A stretch of DNA of 5,065 nt, taken from Verrucomicrobiales bacterium. GTDB lineage: Bacteria; Verrucomicrobiota; Verrucomicrobiia; Limisphaerales; UBA1096. The stretch is from positions 1 through 5,065 of the forward strand of contig WTHH01000042.1 in NCBI GenBank assembly GCA_011523195.1. The letters run 5' to 3'. The notes beneath the pieces are model-generated. The model was not told where the DNA came from. It made no database searches and saw only the letters and a list, made by a program, of their open reading frames with translations. Position numbers and translations under genes: made by a program. Below, one piece after another: positions 5,012 to 5,065 of this stretch. How positions within the stretch are numbered: the stretch's first letter is position 1; every line of letters starts with the position of its first letter.

Positions 5012-5065
5012 ATGTCAGCAAAACAACTTAAGTTCGACGAGAGCGCACGCAAGGCGTTGCTCGAG
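5012..5065 (+). CDS. groEL: Chaperonin GroEL (Hsp60), 5' end only
   Basis: Only 18 codons fit in the window. They read MSAKQLKFDESARKALLE, which matches the start of GroEL (typically M-A-A-K-x-I-K-F followed by an acidic/Ala/Arg helix). GroEL forms the double-ring ATP-driven folding chamber capped by GroES. It starts 29 nt after the groES stop, the usual groESL order, with no ribosome binding site and no terminator in the gap. Almost the whole gene (family length about 540 residues) lies past the right edge, so its integrity cannot be judged. Confidence 0.93.
   Translation, partial: MSAKQLKFDESARKALLE

Noticed and set aside
1..5065. Mobile element, CRISPR array, toxin-antitoxin or defence genes
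   Set aside because: No transposase, integrase, terminal repeats, spaced direct-repeat array or defence domain was seen; the content is core housekeeping genes.

Overview
This window looks like an ordinary housekeeping segment of a bacterial chromosome of moderate to high GC. It holds a truncated nusA on the minus strand, then four plus-strand genes: an unrecognised membrane protein, dnaK, groES and the first 18 codons of groEL. The NusA and DnaK sequences are clearly bacterial, and DnaK carries the longer nucleotide-binding-domain loop typical of Gram-negative-type proteins. dnaK-groES-groEL adjacency, an NPF-tailed membrane protein and the absence of Shine-Dalgarno sequences before nearly every gene suggest the PVC group, perhaps Verrucomicrobiota. 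That placement is inference and rests on no database search.

Layout. Positions 1-1264 (minus) encode NusA from its start codon to the helix-hairpin-helix repeats; the 3' end lies beyond the left edge. Positions 1265-1526 are a divergent intergenic region. Its nusA-facing side carries a hairpin followed by six T residues, 42 nt before the nusA start, which may be an attenuator. Positions 1527-2420 encode a 297-residue protein with several membrane segments and a charged tail carrying two NPF motifs. Positions 2421-2634 hold two related palindromes, a probable rho-independent terminator and an AT-rich leader for dnaK (2635-4578). A 107-nt gap rich in inverted repeats precedes groES (4686-4982), and groEL starts 29 nt after groES.

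How the genes work together. DnaK (Hsp70) holds unfolded chains and GroEL/GroES (Hsp60/Hsp10) encapsulates them for folding, so the right half is a protein-folding cluster. No terminator was seen between dnaK and groES or between groES and groEL, so cotranscription is likely, with a possible extra heat-shock-type promoter before groES. NusA, a transcription elongation and termination factor, is divergent and probably unrelated in regulation.

No new multi-gene system is evident. The observations most worth a second look are small: a palindrome family built on CTTGGCCAAG that is strongly over-represented, a pair of mutually exclusive base-pairings spanning the dnaK stop and the groES leader, the terminator-like hairpin in the nusA leader, and the NPF-tailed membrane protein.
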